Positions 9,670 to 17,153 of a stretch of 64,000 nucleotides of DNA are shown one piece after another. The DNA comes from Thermogutta terrifontis (GTDB taxonomy: Bacteria; Planctomycetota; Planctomycetia; Pirellulales; Thermoguttaceae). The translations under genes were made by a program, and so were the position numbers. Numbering within the stretch: the first letter of the stretch is position 1; each line of letters opens with the position of its first letter. The DNA lies in NCBI RefSeq assembly GCF_002277955.1, contig NZ_CP018477.1, positions 2,563,206 to 2,627,205 of the forward strand, given 5' to 3'. The notes under the pieces are model-generated. The model was given only the letters and a program-made list of their open reading frames with translations, had not been told where the DNA came from and did no database searches.

Positions 9670-10441
9670 GCCACAATCGCCTTCGGTTAAAGTTTTCAAA
9701 TGAAGTATCGAAAAATCGTGATCATTTTCTTAGACGCAGCAGTTTTGCAACTGCCTTTTTGCCTGGCCTAAGTTCGGTCGTAAACACCTCCACAACCAAA
9801 CTCAGGAATTGTTGGTACTTTTCGATCGCTCCCCCTTCGCGGCGAGTCTTAAGAAAATGTGATTTTAGACCAGTGGCGGATGTTCGTACAAGGTCACGGC
9901 TGCGCCATGCCCGTTCTCAGAAAATCCATACCATGCCATGGGCACCACGTGGTGTGGGGGCAATTCATGAATTGCCCTTACCGTTGAAACAGCAACTGAA
10001 CCAAGCAGTTGGAGCCACTCAGTCAAATGGATAATCCAAGCGTTGGAACGTGACCTGACAAGCGGGTTTCTTGAAGAAATCCTTCGAAGGGGCACGCTTA
10101 TCGTGCCCGATGAATTGGAGTTGGGCCAACCAAGGTTTACGAGCGCACCTGAGAAGTAGGTCGCTCCGGTTGAATCTCGCTCCCAAGCGAACTCCTGTGG
10201 GGGTCCGCGTTCCCGTCCCCGTTTGCAGTGGAAAAGTGCGGACGAGGGAATGAGTCGGAAGTCACGTGGGTTGACCACCCGGGAATGCCTCCTCTACACT
10301 GAGGGATTCCCCCGGCAGGAAAAGCCAGCAAACGGAGGGCTTGGCCAATATCGGCACTTCGCTGCCCGCTGACTTTTGGTCCGGGTTTTTCTTTCACGGT
10401 CCACTGGCTTGTAAATGTTGAGAAACTGCAAGGCGGAGCCA
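9670..10441. repeat. 772-base gene-free region with REP-like palindromes
   Basis: No coding gene is supported between divergent proS and the YhaM-like gene. It holds several perfect palindromes: a 12-base one at 9943-9954 (caccacgtggtg), a 20-base one at 9958-9977 (GGGCAATTCATGAATTGCCC), and a hairpin with 7-base arms at 10090-10096/10102-10108 (GGGCACG/CGTGCCC). The 20-base palindrome resembles dispersed GGGCAATTCATGAATTGCCC-type repeats that I recall from unrelated bacterial genomes. A 6-base-pair hairpin followed by TTTTT is at 9739-9760. Confidence 0.6.
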
Positions 10442-11434
10442 ATGACTCGAAAATTTGTCAGTCATCTTCGGCCGGAAGAAAGTGTGAATGAGATCTACCT
10501 CGTCTCGAGCCGTCAACTGCGGCCCAATCGCAACGGGGTTTTGTATCTTCAGATGAGATTGTCGGATCGCACGGGTTCCGTGGACGCTCGGCTGTGGAAC
10601 GCCGACCAGAGCCTCCTTGAGCGCGTCGTTCCCGGTGGTTATGTCCGAGTGGAAGGCGTGACCCAGGTTTATCAAGGGAATCTCCAAATTATTCTGTCTC
10701 GAGTGAAACCGGTGGCGGCCGAGGAAGTGGACCCTGCCGATTTCCTTCCGCTGACCCAGCAGAAGCTGGACCAGAACCTTAACTATTTAGCCCAGATTCT
10801 TCGCTCCGTGGAAAATCCGCATCTAAGAGCGCTCTTGGAGGTCTTTCTTACCGATGAGGGGTTCATGGCGAAGCTCGCCAAGGTCCCGGCCGGAATCAGC
10901 TTCCACCACGCTTATCCGGGAGGACTTGTGGTTCATCTGGTGACCATGCTGGAACTCGCACAGACCATGGTCCTGCTGTATCCGGCGGTCAATCGGGATC
11001 TTCTGCTGGTAGGGGTGTTTCTCCACGATATTGGAAAAACCGCTGAGCTGGCTGCCGATTTTGAATCCAATTACACGGATGAAGGTCAACTGGTGGGCCA
11101 CCTAGCCCTTGGATTGGAGATGCTCAATGAGGCAATTCCCAAAGCAGAAGAGTTGGTCGGGGAACAGTTTCCCAGCGAGTTGCGGCTTCGTCTGAAGCAT
11201 ATGATCCTGAGCCATCACGGGGAGTACGAATTTGGAAGTTTTCGACTTCCAATGACTCCTGAAGCAGTGGCGCTCCACTGCCTGGACTATTTGGACTCGA
11301 GAATGGCAGCATGCCTGGAGAGGATCCAAAGCGACCCGCTCCCGGATGGAACGTGGACTTCCTATTGCTCGGTGCTCAATCGGAAATTCTACAAAGGCTC
11401 AGGCTGGGCAGCCCCCGGAGATCACCAGACCTAG
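10442..11434 (+). CDS. YhaM-like OB-fold/HD-domain 3'-5' exoribonuclease
   Basis: Probable 3'-to-5' exonuclease related to Bacillus YhaM. The 330-residue protein combines an N-terminal OB-fold nucleic-acid-binding module (about residues 10-100, with LYLQMRLSDRTGSVDARLW) and an HD metal-dependent hydrolase domain. HD-type ligands are visible in HHAYPGGLVVH near residue 155, FLHDIGK near residue 200, and LSHHGEYEFGS near residue 260. The frame opens at ATG 10415, but ATG 10442 has AAGGCGGAG (10430-10438) in front and gives the usual N-terminus. The stop codon TAG uses the TA target duplication plus the first base of the IS630 element; the flank beyond the element would have recreated the same stop. 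Confidence 0.85.
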   Translation: MTRKFVSHLRPEESVNEIYLVSSRQLRPNRNGVLYLQMRLSDRTGSVDARLWNADQSLLERVVPGGYVRVEGVTQVYQGNLQIILSRVKPVAAEEVDPADFLPLTQQKLDQNLNYLAQILRSVENPHLRALLEVFLTDEGFMAKLAKVPAGISFHHAYPGGLVVHLVTMLELAQTMVLLYPAVNRDLLLVGVFLHDIGKTAELAADFESNYTDEGQLVGHLALGLEMLNEAIPKAEELVGEQFPSELRLRLKHMILSHHGEYEFGSFRLPMTPEAVALHCLDYLDSRMAACLERIQSDPLPDGTWTSYCSVLNRKFYKGSGWAAPGDHQT

Positions 11435-11516
11435 TGCCCCTTCCGGTTCGGGAGTTTCGCGTTTTTGGTAGGGGCAAGAATTGGTCTTGGAGAATTCGGG
11501 GAGTTTAGACAAAAAG

Positions 11517-11564
11517 GGTCTCCACGTCGCGTGGTTCAAAAAGACTCTCAATGACGTGGAGACC
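11517..11564 (+). promoter_or_regulatory. Hairpin masking the transposase ribosome-binding site
   Basis: Two perfect 12-base arms (11517-11528 ggtctccacgtc and 11553-11564 gacgtggagacc) with a 24-base loop end five bases before the transposase ATG. The only good Shine-Dalgarno (GGAG) is inside the right arm. On a transcript reading in from outside, the arm pairing would hide it, a known way for insertion sequences to prevent expression from host promoters. The function here is inference. Confidence 0.65.
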
Positions 11565-11569
11565 GGAAA

Positions 11570-12670
11570 ATGGACAAGGTTCATGTTCGCCCGATCACCT
11601 GCTACGAGCGACAAGAGCTCCATAGAATGAAACGACAATTGTCTAATCATGTCAATAGCCGTCATGCGCGGATTGTGCTGCTCTCCGCCGGCGGGGTTCG
11701 CAACCGCGAAATTGCCCAGCGGGTCGACTGCACGCCGCAGTGGGTGCGACGGATCATTCACCGCTTTAACCAAGGCGGGCTGGAGGCGATCAGTTGGCAT
11801 CCGTACTACCAGGCTGGTGGCAGCCCACGCAAATTCCTCGCCGAGGTGGTCGAGCAGATCGTCGAGGTGGCCCTTTCCTCGCCGAAGGCCTTGATCGGGA
11901 TGACACAATGGTCGCTGAGCAAGTTGCGGGAGTATCTGGTGAGCCAGAAGATCGTTGCGTACATCAGCTTGGAGTGGCTGCGCACGTTGCTGAAGCGTTG
12001 TGGCATTCGCTGGCGGCGGACCAAGACGTGGAAGGAGTCAACGGACCCGGAGTTTTGGCCTAAATACCGGCGAATTCGCCGACTTTACCAGCGTCGGCCG
12101 GCGGTGGGTCGGCGGATTTGCGTCGATGAGTTTGGCCCCCTGAATCTCCAGCCACGCCATGGCCGTTGCCTGGCCAAAGCGGGGACCAAGCGGGTCGAGC
12201 GTTTGCGAGCCACCTACCGCCGCACCAGTGGAGTTCGCCATTTCCTGGCGGCCTACGACCTGGAAACGGGCACGTTGTTGGGCCGGTTCTACAGCCGGAA
12301 AACCTGGATCGAGTTCTTGCGATTTCTCCGGTGGCTCCGGCGGCGTTACCCGCAGAGCGAAACGTTACACATCGTGATGGACAACTACAGTCCCCATCTG
12401 AAGGAAGAGGTCTGGGCATGGGCCCGGGCGAACAATGTGAAGTTTTACCTTACCCCGTCCAATGCGTCATGGCTGAATCGGATCGAGTGCCAGTTCACGG
12501 GACTGAAGAAGTTTGCCCTGGACAATAGCGACTATCGGAGTCATGAAGAACAGGAGCAAGCTATCCGGAGGTATTTGGCTTGGCGCAACGGCCGCCGTGC
12601 GATAGCCGTCGAGCCTTGGCGATCCTCCCTCCGAAGAAACGCCCCATCCACCTGCCGCGCAGCAGCCTAA
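11570..12670 (+). CDS. IS630-family DDE transposase
   Basis: Catalyses cut-and-paste transposition of the surrounding element. The 366-residue protein has an N-terminal helix-turn-helix (VRNREIAQRVDCTPQWVRRI, about residues 42-61), a second winged-helix-like DNA-binding segment, and a C-terminal RNase-H-like catalytic domain. The DDE acidic residues appear in CVDEFGPL, VMDNYSPH and NRIECQF, in the order and context of the family. Length and all motifs are intact, with no frameshift, so it is probably active. It starts inside the element and ends 32 bases from the right end. Confidence 0.95.
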   Translation: MDKVHVRPITCYERQELHRMKRQLSNHVNSRHARIVLLSAGGVRNREIAQRVDCTPQWVRRIIHRFNQGGLEAISWHPYYQAGGSPRKFLAEVVEQIVEVALSSPKALIGMTQWSLSKLREYLVSQKIVAYISLEWLRTLLKRCGIRWRRTKTWKESTDPEFWPKYRRIRRLYQRRPAVGRRICVDEFGPLNLQPRHGRCLAKAGTKRVERLRATYRRTSGVRHFLAAYDLETGTLLGRFYSRKTWIEFLRFLRWLRRRYPQSETLHIVMDNYSPHLKEEVWAWARANNVKFYLTPSNASWLNRIECQFTGLKKFALDNSDYRSHEEQEQAIRRYLAWRNGRRAIAVEPWRSSLRRNAPSTCRAAA

Positions 12671-12893
12671 CACGCGCGAAACTGTTCGACCGGAAAGGGC
12701 ACTAGACGATCCACAAGTCGTGCCCCAAGGCATCGAACACAGGCCCGCTCTTTTCCAGTGTTCGTCGCGATGCGGAATCAGTCTATCGGCCAGCGATCTC
12801 TTGCACACGCTTGTAACTGGCACCGGGGAGTATTACACTGATCGCCGTCGGTGATCAGCTTCGCCATTTCAGTGTTTAGGGGAGGATTGAGAG

Positions 12894-14288
12894 ATGGGTC
12901 GCCGTGTTAGTCGTCGCAATTTTTTGGCCCTGGTGTCCCGTGCCGGGCTGAGCGTCTCTGGGGTGACCATCTTAAAGTCTGCGGCGAGCGCAACCACGTA
13001 TCAGGCCAATGACCGTCTCAACATCGCCCTGGTCGGCGTATCCGGACGTGGATCCTGGTTTGTGGAGGCGATTCCCCAGATTGGCGAGAATGTGGTAGCT
13101 CTCTGCGACGTCAACGAACGCCGCGCCGCAAGCGCTTTCGCGAAATTCCCCTCCGTCCCCAAGTTTAGAGATTTTCGGCGGATGTTCGACACCGTGGCCA
13201 ACCGCATCGATGCGGTTGTGGTGGCCGTGCCGGACCATAATCACGCCATGATCTCTTACACGGCCATGAGCCTCAAGAAGCACGTCTACTGTGAGAAGCC
13301 TCTTACCCACGATGTATGGGAAGCTCGTGTGCTCCGGGAAGCCGCTGATCGGTTTGGTGTCGTGACACAAATGGGGAATCAGGGAACCGCAACCCATGCA
13401 TTTCGCCGGGGAGTGGAACTCGTCCAAACGGGGGCCATCGGCCATGTCCACGAGGTGTACGTCTGGAAAGACAGCGGTGGGTCGGGCGAACGACCGTTGC
13501 CCACCGGTGAACAACCTGTTCCTGATTACCTCGATTGGGACGTTTGGCTGGGACCTGCTGCATATCGGCCGTTCCACGAACAGTGGCTGAACTGGCATGC
13601 GTGGCGGGATTTTGCTACCGGCAACCTCGGGAACTGGGCGTCGCACTCGGCAAATATGGCCTTCATGGGCTTGAGAATCGACTCACTGTGGCACTCTGGT
13701 AGTGAAGGCCGCATCCGTGTGGTGGCCGAGGTGCACAACCGAACACAGCATGCTTTCCCCCAGTGGGAAATCGTTCGCTGGCAAATACCGGCGCGAGGTG
13801 AGCTTCCTCCTGTCCGCTTTGAGTGGTTCAACGGCGCCGGCGCACCTGGACGGCGAGCCCATGTCGAGGAGCTCATGGGGAAGAAACTGGATTGGGGTGA
13901 CGCCGGCAATAAGAAATGGGAGGATCATGCAGGCTGTCTCATCTGCGGGACGCAACAAAAGATCCATGCCACAGGGCACAACTCAACATTTGTTTTGTTG
14001 CCATCAGGTCGCACATCAGAGCAGGAAGGTCCACCTCAAGTCCTTCCTCGAGGAGGGAGCCACGAAAGGGAATGGACGGCGGCCTGCAAAGGGCGTGGGC
14101 GGACGATGTCGCACTTCGGCTATTCCGGTCCGCTCACCGAATTTCTCATGCTCGGCAACGTCGCTACGCTGTTCCCAGAGGAAGAGCTGGAATACGACCC
14201 GAAACGAGGGGAAATTGTTAACCATCCGGCAGCCAACGCTGCGCTTCGAAGAGAGCGGCGTAAAGGATGGGAGATAGGCATGGAATAA
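12894..14288 (+). CDS. Tat-exported Gfo/Idh/MocA family oxidoreductase
   Basis: NAD(P)-dependent sugar/inositol-type oxidoreductase fold, probably acting in the periplasm on carbohydrate-derived substrates. The 464-residue protein starts with a twin-arginine signal (SRRNFLALVSRAGLS), then the Rossmann segment LNIALVGVSGRGSWF near residue 42, DAVVVAVPDHNH near residue 103, and the family's EKPLTHDVWEAR with catalytic-type lysine near residue 132. AGGGGAGGA precedes the ATG. It is followed after 23 bases by an FG-GAP protein in the same direction, which suggests one transcript. Planctomycetes carry many paralogues, so the substrate cannot be named. Confidence 0.9.
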   Translation: MGRRVSRRNFLALVSRAGLSVSGVTILKSAASATTYQANDRLNIALVGVSGRGSWFVEAIPQIGENVVALCDVNERRAASAFAKFPSVPKFRDFRRMFDTVANRIDAVVVAVPDHNHAMISYTAMSLKKHVYCEKPLTHDVWEARVLREAADRFGVVTQMGNQGTATHAFRRGVELVQTGAIGHVHEVYVWKDSGGSGERPLPTGEQPVPDYLDWDVWLGPAAYRPFHEQWLNWHAWRDFATGNLGNWASHSANMAFMGLRIDSLWHSGSEGRIRVVAEVHNRTQHAFPQWEIVRWQIPARGELPPVRFEWFNGAGAPGRRAHVEELMGKKLDWGDAGNKKWEDHAGCLICGTQQKIHATGHNSTFVLLPSGRTSEQEGPPQVLPRGGSHEREWTAACKGRGRTMSHFGYSGPLTEFLMLGNVATLFPEEELEYDPKRGEIVNHPAANAALRRERRKGWEIGME

Positions 14289-14311
14289 TTTTGTTTTCGT
14301 GAGGTCAAGCC

Positions 14312-15466
14312 ATGCGTAAAGTCTTTCCCGCACTCCTTGCCGTATGGGGGATTTGCACCGGCGCTCTCGGGGCCGCCGATGGTTGGCGCCTGATCAGCAG
14401 TCAAACCGGCGATCTTCCACGACCCAACGCGGGAGATCAACAAACGTGCCTCGTGCCGGGCGACTTCGACGGCGATGGAAGGATCGACTTCGTGGTCGGA
14501 GAAAGAACGCAGGCTCCCTCGGTCGTGCTCTTCCGCAACACAGACACAGGATGGCAGCGAGTTGTGGTTGATGACTCCCATCTCCGGCCGGAGGCTGGTG
14601 GCGTCGCATTTGACGTCGATCGTGACGGAGACCTCGATCTCATCTTGGGGCAGGATGCAAGCGGCTCAGAAATCTGGTGGTGGGAGAATCCTTTTCCAAA
14701 CTTCAACAGTCCCTGGGTCCGGCGGCCGATTAAGACAACCGGTGGAAAGAAGCACCACGACCAAACGGTTGGGGATTTTGATGGCGACGGTCACGCTGAA
14801 CTTGTAAGCTGGAACCAGGGTGCCCGGTGTTTGTTGCTTTTCGAAATTCCAGAGAGTGTGCACTCGTCAGGCGACTGGCCTTACCGAGCAATCTTCCGCT
14901 GGACTGCCGGTCCAGAATACGAGGGTTTTCCGTCCCAGCCGGTTGATTTGGATGGCGACGGGCACATCGACATCGTGGGCGGAGGCCTATGGTTTAAATA
15001 CAAAAATGGAGAGTTCGTCGCCCACACAATTGACGACAATATGCGGTTCACGCAGTGCGCCGCAGGCCAGCTCATCCCGGGCGGTTTCGCAGAGGTAGTC
15101 TTTTCTCCAGGCGATGCCGATGGGGATGCCAAATGGTACGAGTGGGACGGCGAGCAATGGCGGGTTCACGCGCTGGGAGCCGTTCGTCATGGCCACACAT
15201 GCGAAATTGGCGACCTCAACCTTGACGGCCATCTTGACATCATGATTGGAGAGATGGGAAGCCCCGGTGCCGGCGAGGATGCTCGCGTGATTGTGTGGTG
15301 GGGTAACGGCAAAGGGAATTTTCGCGAAGAGGTGATTCACCGGGGGCAGGGCATCCACGAAGGGCGCCTCGCCGACGTCGATGGTGACGGCGATTTGGAC
15401 ATTATCGTTAAACCCTACCATCATCATGCCCCCTTTGTGGGGATTTTGATTAATCCTACGAAGTAA
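14312..15466 (+). CDS. Exported FG-GAP/VCBS repeat beta-propeller protein
   Basis: A 384-residue secreted protein with an N-terminal signal peptide (MRKVFPALLAVWGICTGALGA) and at least five calcium-binding FG-GAP/VCBS-type repeats with DxDxDGxxD loops (GDFDGDGRID, FDVDRDGDLD, GDFDGDGHAE, VDLDGDGHID, ADVDGDGDLD). It should fold into an integrin-alpha-like propeller outside the cytoplasm. Its close position behind the Gfo/Idh oxidoreductase suggests a joint role in extracytoplasmic carbohydrate handling, but no enzymatic motif is visible. Confidence 0.88.
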   Translation: MRKVFPALLAVWGICTGALGAADGWRLISSQTGDLPRPNAGDQQTCLVPGDFDGDGRIDFVVGERTQAPSVVLFRNTDTGWQRVVVDDSHLRPEAGGVAFDVDRDGDLDLILGQDASGSEIWWWENPFPNFNSPWVRRPIKTTGGKKHHDQTVGDFDGDGHAELVSWNQGARCLLLFEIPESVHSSGDWPYRAIFRWTAGPEYEGFPSQPVDLDGDGHIDIVGGGLWFKYKNGEFVAHTIDDNMRFTQCAAGQLIPGGFAEVVFSPGDADGDAKWYEWDGEQWRVHALGAVRHGHTCEIGDLNLDGHLDIMIGEMGSPGAGEDARVIVWWGNGKGNFREEVIHRGQGIHEGRLADVDGDGDLDIIVKPYHHHAPFVGILINPTK

Positions 15467-15594
15467 CATGGGAAAGTTGCCTTCCCCGCAGTGGGAAATC
15501 TCATGGAGTTCTCCTGGGGGTGTTGTCGCGGCTCGGGACAAAAGCGGTGTTTTGTCAGAACGCTGTTGCACAACAGAAAGAATCGGCGAAAGAA

Positions 15595-15628
15595 ATCGGC
15601 CGCGCCGGTGGGGGCCAGCGCGGCCGAT
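15595..15628. promoter_or_regulatory. GC-rich 11-base-pair hairpin
   Basis: Perfect arms 15595-15605 (atcggccgcgc) and 15618-15628 with a 12-base loop. It lies between the FG-GAP gene and the rpsI end, and six bases before the strong ribosome site of the small ORF at 15647. Read on the minus strand it is followed by ATTTCTTT, so it may be the rpsI transcription terminator. Confidence 0.55.
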
Positions 15629-15646
15629 CGTCGAAGGAGGTGGGCT

Positions 15647-15784
15647 ATGCATTTATACTCTACGCCGCAATCAGCGGAAGGTTCGACAATTGAGACAATT
15701 TTTTTGCGGGAATTTTGGAAGGCCGAATTGGAGGAAATCGAAATTCACCGCTTGGAGAATTGGGTTCCGCGGCGGGCGCCGTGA
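15647..15784 (+). CDS. Possible 45-residue small protein
   Basis: Short frame with ATG 15647 placed six bases after a consensus AAGGAGG (15634-15640), one of the strongest ribosome sites in the window. The product (MHLYSTPQSAEGSTIETIFL followed by REFWKAELEEIEIHRLENWV and PRRAP) is acidic in the middle and could form an amphipathic helix. It has no signal or cysteine motif and I do not recognise it. Its last 40 bases overlap the 3' end of rpsI on the opposite strand. The evidence is the ribosome site and plausible composition only. Confidence 0.45.
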   Translation: MHLYSTPQSAEGSTIETIFLREFWKAELEEIEIHRLENWVPRRAP

Positions 15785-16167
15785 AGCCCGTACTTCTTCC
15801 GTTCCTTCTTCCGGCCATCTGCAGTCAAAAGGCCAGCGTCACGGAGAGTTTGCCTCAATTCGGGATCCATCCGCACGAGGGCTCGGGCGATGGCCAGCTT
15901 GCAGGCATCCGCCTGCCCCGAAATGCCGCCGCCTGCCACGCGGAGAATCACATCCACACTTTGGAGACGGCCGGTTAGCTCCAGCGGCTGGAGCACCCGC
16001 TTCTGATACAGTTCATTGGGAAAGTAGTCCTCAAGGGCCCGGCCATTAACAGCGATTCGCCCCTGTCCCGGACGAATCCTTGCCCGAGCCACCGCCGTCG
16101 CTTTGCGACGTCCGGTTCCCAAAAAATCGTTCGTCCCCTTACCCTCAATGATGACCTTTTTCACCAT
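15745..16167 (-). CDS. rpsI: 30S ribosomal protein S9
   Basis: Small-subunit ribosomal protein S9. The 140-residue product has the typical GTGRRKATAVARARIRPGQG start, VAGGGISGQADACKLAIARAL centre, and a basic C-terminal tail ending ARRGTQFSKR, which in S9 reaches the P-site tRNA. It follows rplM in the usual L13-S9 order with a 65-base spacer. A 16-base inverted repeat (16171-16186) directly precedes the ATG and places the AGG of the ribosome site in its loop. Confidence 0.97.
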   Translation of the reverse strand: MVKKVIIEGKGTNDFLGTGRRKATAVARARIRPGQGRIAVNGRALEDYFPNELYQKRVLQPLELTGRLQSVDVILRVAGGGISGQADACKLAIARALVRMDPELRQTLRDAGLLTADGRKKERKKYGLHGARRGTQFSKR

Positions 16168-16170
16168 ATT

Positions 16171-16186
16171 ACTTGACCTGTCAAGT
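16171..16186 (-). promoter_or_regulatory. Inverted repeat over the rpsI ribosome-binding site
   Basis: ACTTGACctGTCAAGT has perfect 7-base arms three bases before the rpsI start codon. In the mRNA the loop would expose CAGG, the only Shine-Dalgarno-like sequence. It may present the ribosome site or bind a regulator. Confidence 0.4.
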
Positions 16187-16232
16187 TAATTCCTCAAGCA
16201 AGCGGATGTGGCCTCTTTGACACACGAAAACG

Positions 16233-16721
16233 TCACACCGGCAAAAACCGACGGAAGCGCCCTTTTTCCTTGACGCCGAGTTCAATCGGCGTCGGCTGCT
16301 GAGCCTGGTGGGGATGTTCCGGCCCAGCGTAGATCTTGAGCTTGCGCAGCATTTTCTTGGCAAGCCGATTTTTCGGCAGCATCCGACGAACTGCCTCGTA
16401 GAGGATCATTTCGGGCTTCCTTTCCTTCCGCTCGGCTGCCGTTTCGGACCGCAGGCCAGGGAACCCGGTGTACCAGGTGTACTCTTTCTGTTCCCACTTC
16501 TTGCCCGTGAATACCACTTTCTCGGCATTCGTCACGATGACATAGTCCCCCGTATCCACGTGCGGGGTGTACGTCGGCCGATGTTTCCCCATTAAAATGG
16601 TGGCAATATCGGATGCCAAACGGCCGACCACCTTGTCGGTGGCATCCACCACGTACCACTTCGGTTTCAATGAACCTGGTTTCGCCAAATAGCTTTTTAT
16701 CACGGCCAATTTCTTCCTCAT
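16233..16721 (-). CDS. rplM: 50S ribosomal protein L13
   Basis: Large-subunit ribosomal protein L13, first gene of the L13-S9 pair. The 162-residue product has KWYVVDATDKVVGRLASDIA, TYTPHVDTGDYVIVTNAEKV and the GMLPKN-like segment MLPKNRLAKKMLRKLKIYAG of the family. A GTG 18 bases upstream extends the frame, but ATG 16721 has GGGGGG five bases before it and gives the expected N-terminus. A hairpin (arms 16729-16736/16752-16759) overlaps the ribosome-site region. Other bacteria control this operon by L13 binding its own leader, so autoregulation is plausible. Confidence 0.96.
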   Translation of the reverse strand: MRKKLAVIKSYLAKPGSLKPKWYVVDATDKVVGRLASDIATILMGKHRPTYTPHVDTGDYVIVTNAEKVVFTGKKWEQKEYTWYTGFPGLRSETAAERKERKPEMILYEAVRRMLPKNRLAKKMLRKLKIYAGPEHPHQAQQPTPIELGVKEKGRFRRFLPV

Positions 16722-17153
16722 GATACCCCCCGTTCGCACCTAAAATCGGGACAAACGGGAAATTCCGACGAAATTGCCCAACGCCTATCGCCACCACAAT
16801 CCGGGCTGCCAACCACCCCGCCAGCTGCGGGCCAGATGAACCTGGCGTGGTCCCAGTAACGGTTGGGAAAAACTTAATCTAGCGGGGAAAGAATCTCATG
16901 CCAAGGGGTACCACCGAAACACGTACCCAAGTTACGCGCGATCTGATACGCTGATTGCTTCAAGCTAACGTATCTTCAACGATCAACTCGGCTATCCAAA
17001 CGACCTGTCCTCGGAAGATGAAGTAGCCCCTCTGGAGAGGGCGCCTGTTGCTTTAGATATCGGCTCCAGCGTGTGCGGTAATGGTGACCGGGAGTTTACG
17101 GTACAGCTTCCAAACACCGTTACCGCCGCTTGAACACTCGCCACCGGCGGCCA
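16722..17153. other. Region between ftsQ-like gene and rplM, with L13 leader hairpin
   Basis: No gene is supported. Immediately upstream of rplM, 8-base arms (16729-16736 and 16752-16759; 7 of 8 pair) with a 15-base loop end next to the G-run that acts as ribosome site. The remaining sequence to 17153 should include the rplM promoter; I could not pick a convincing -35/-10 pair. Confidence 0.4.

Larger units (their letters stand above)
11434..12702 (+). mobile_element. Complete IS630-family insertion sequence
   Basis: A 1269-base element bounded by imperfect terminal inverted repeats of about 28 bases (11434-11461 and 12675-12702; 22 of 28 positions match, both starting GTGCCC). It is flanked by TA on each side (11432-11433 and 12703-12704), the target duplication known for IS630/Tc1 elements. 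It carries one full-length transposase and a 136-base leader with a strong hairpin. It sits exactly at the stop codon of the YhaM-like gene, in the same orientation. Intact ends, intact DDE gene and clean target duplication suggest recent insertion. Confidence 0.93.

Noticed and set aside
9739-9760. Hairpin followed by TTTTT on the plus strand
   Set aside because: The stem is only 6 base pairs and no plus-strand gene ends before it.
12972-13646. 224-codon minus-strand frame
   Set aside because: It mirrors the Gfo/Idh/MocA gene, which has a Tat signal and family motifs.
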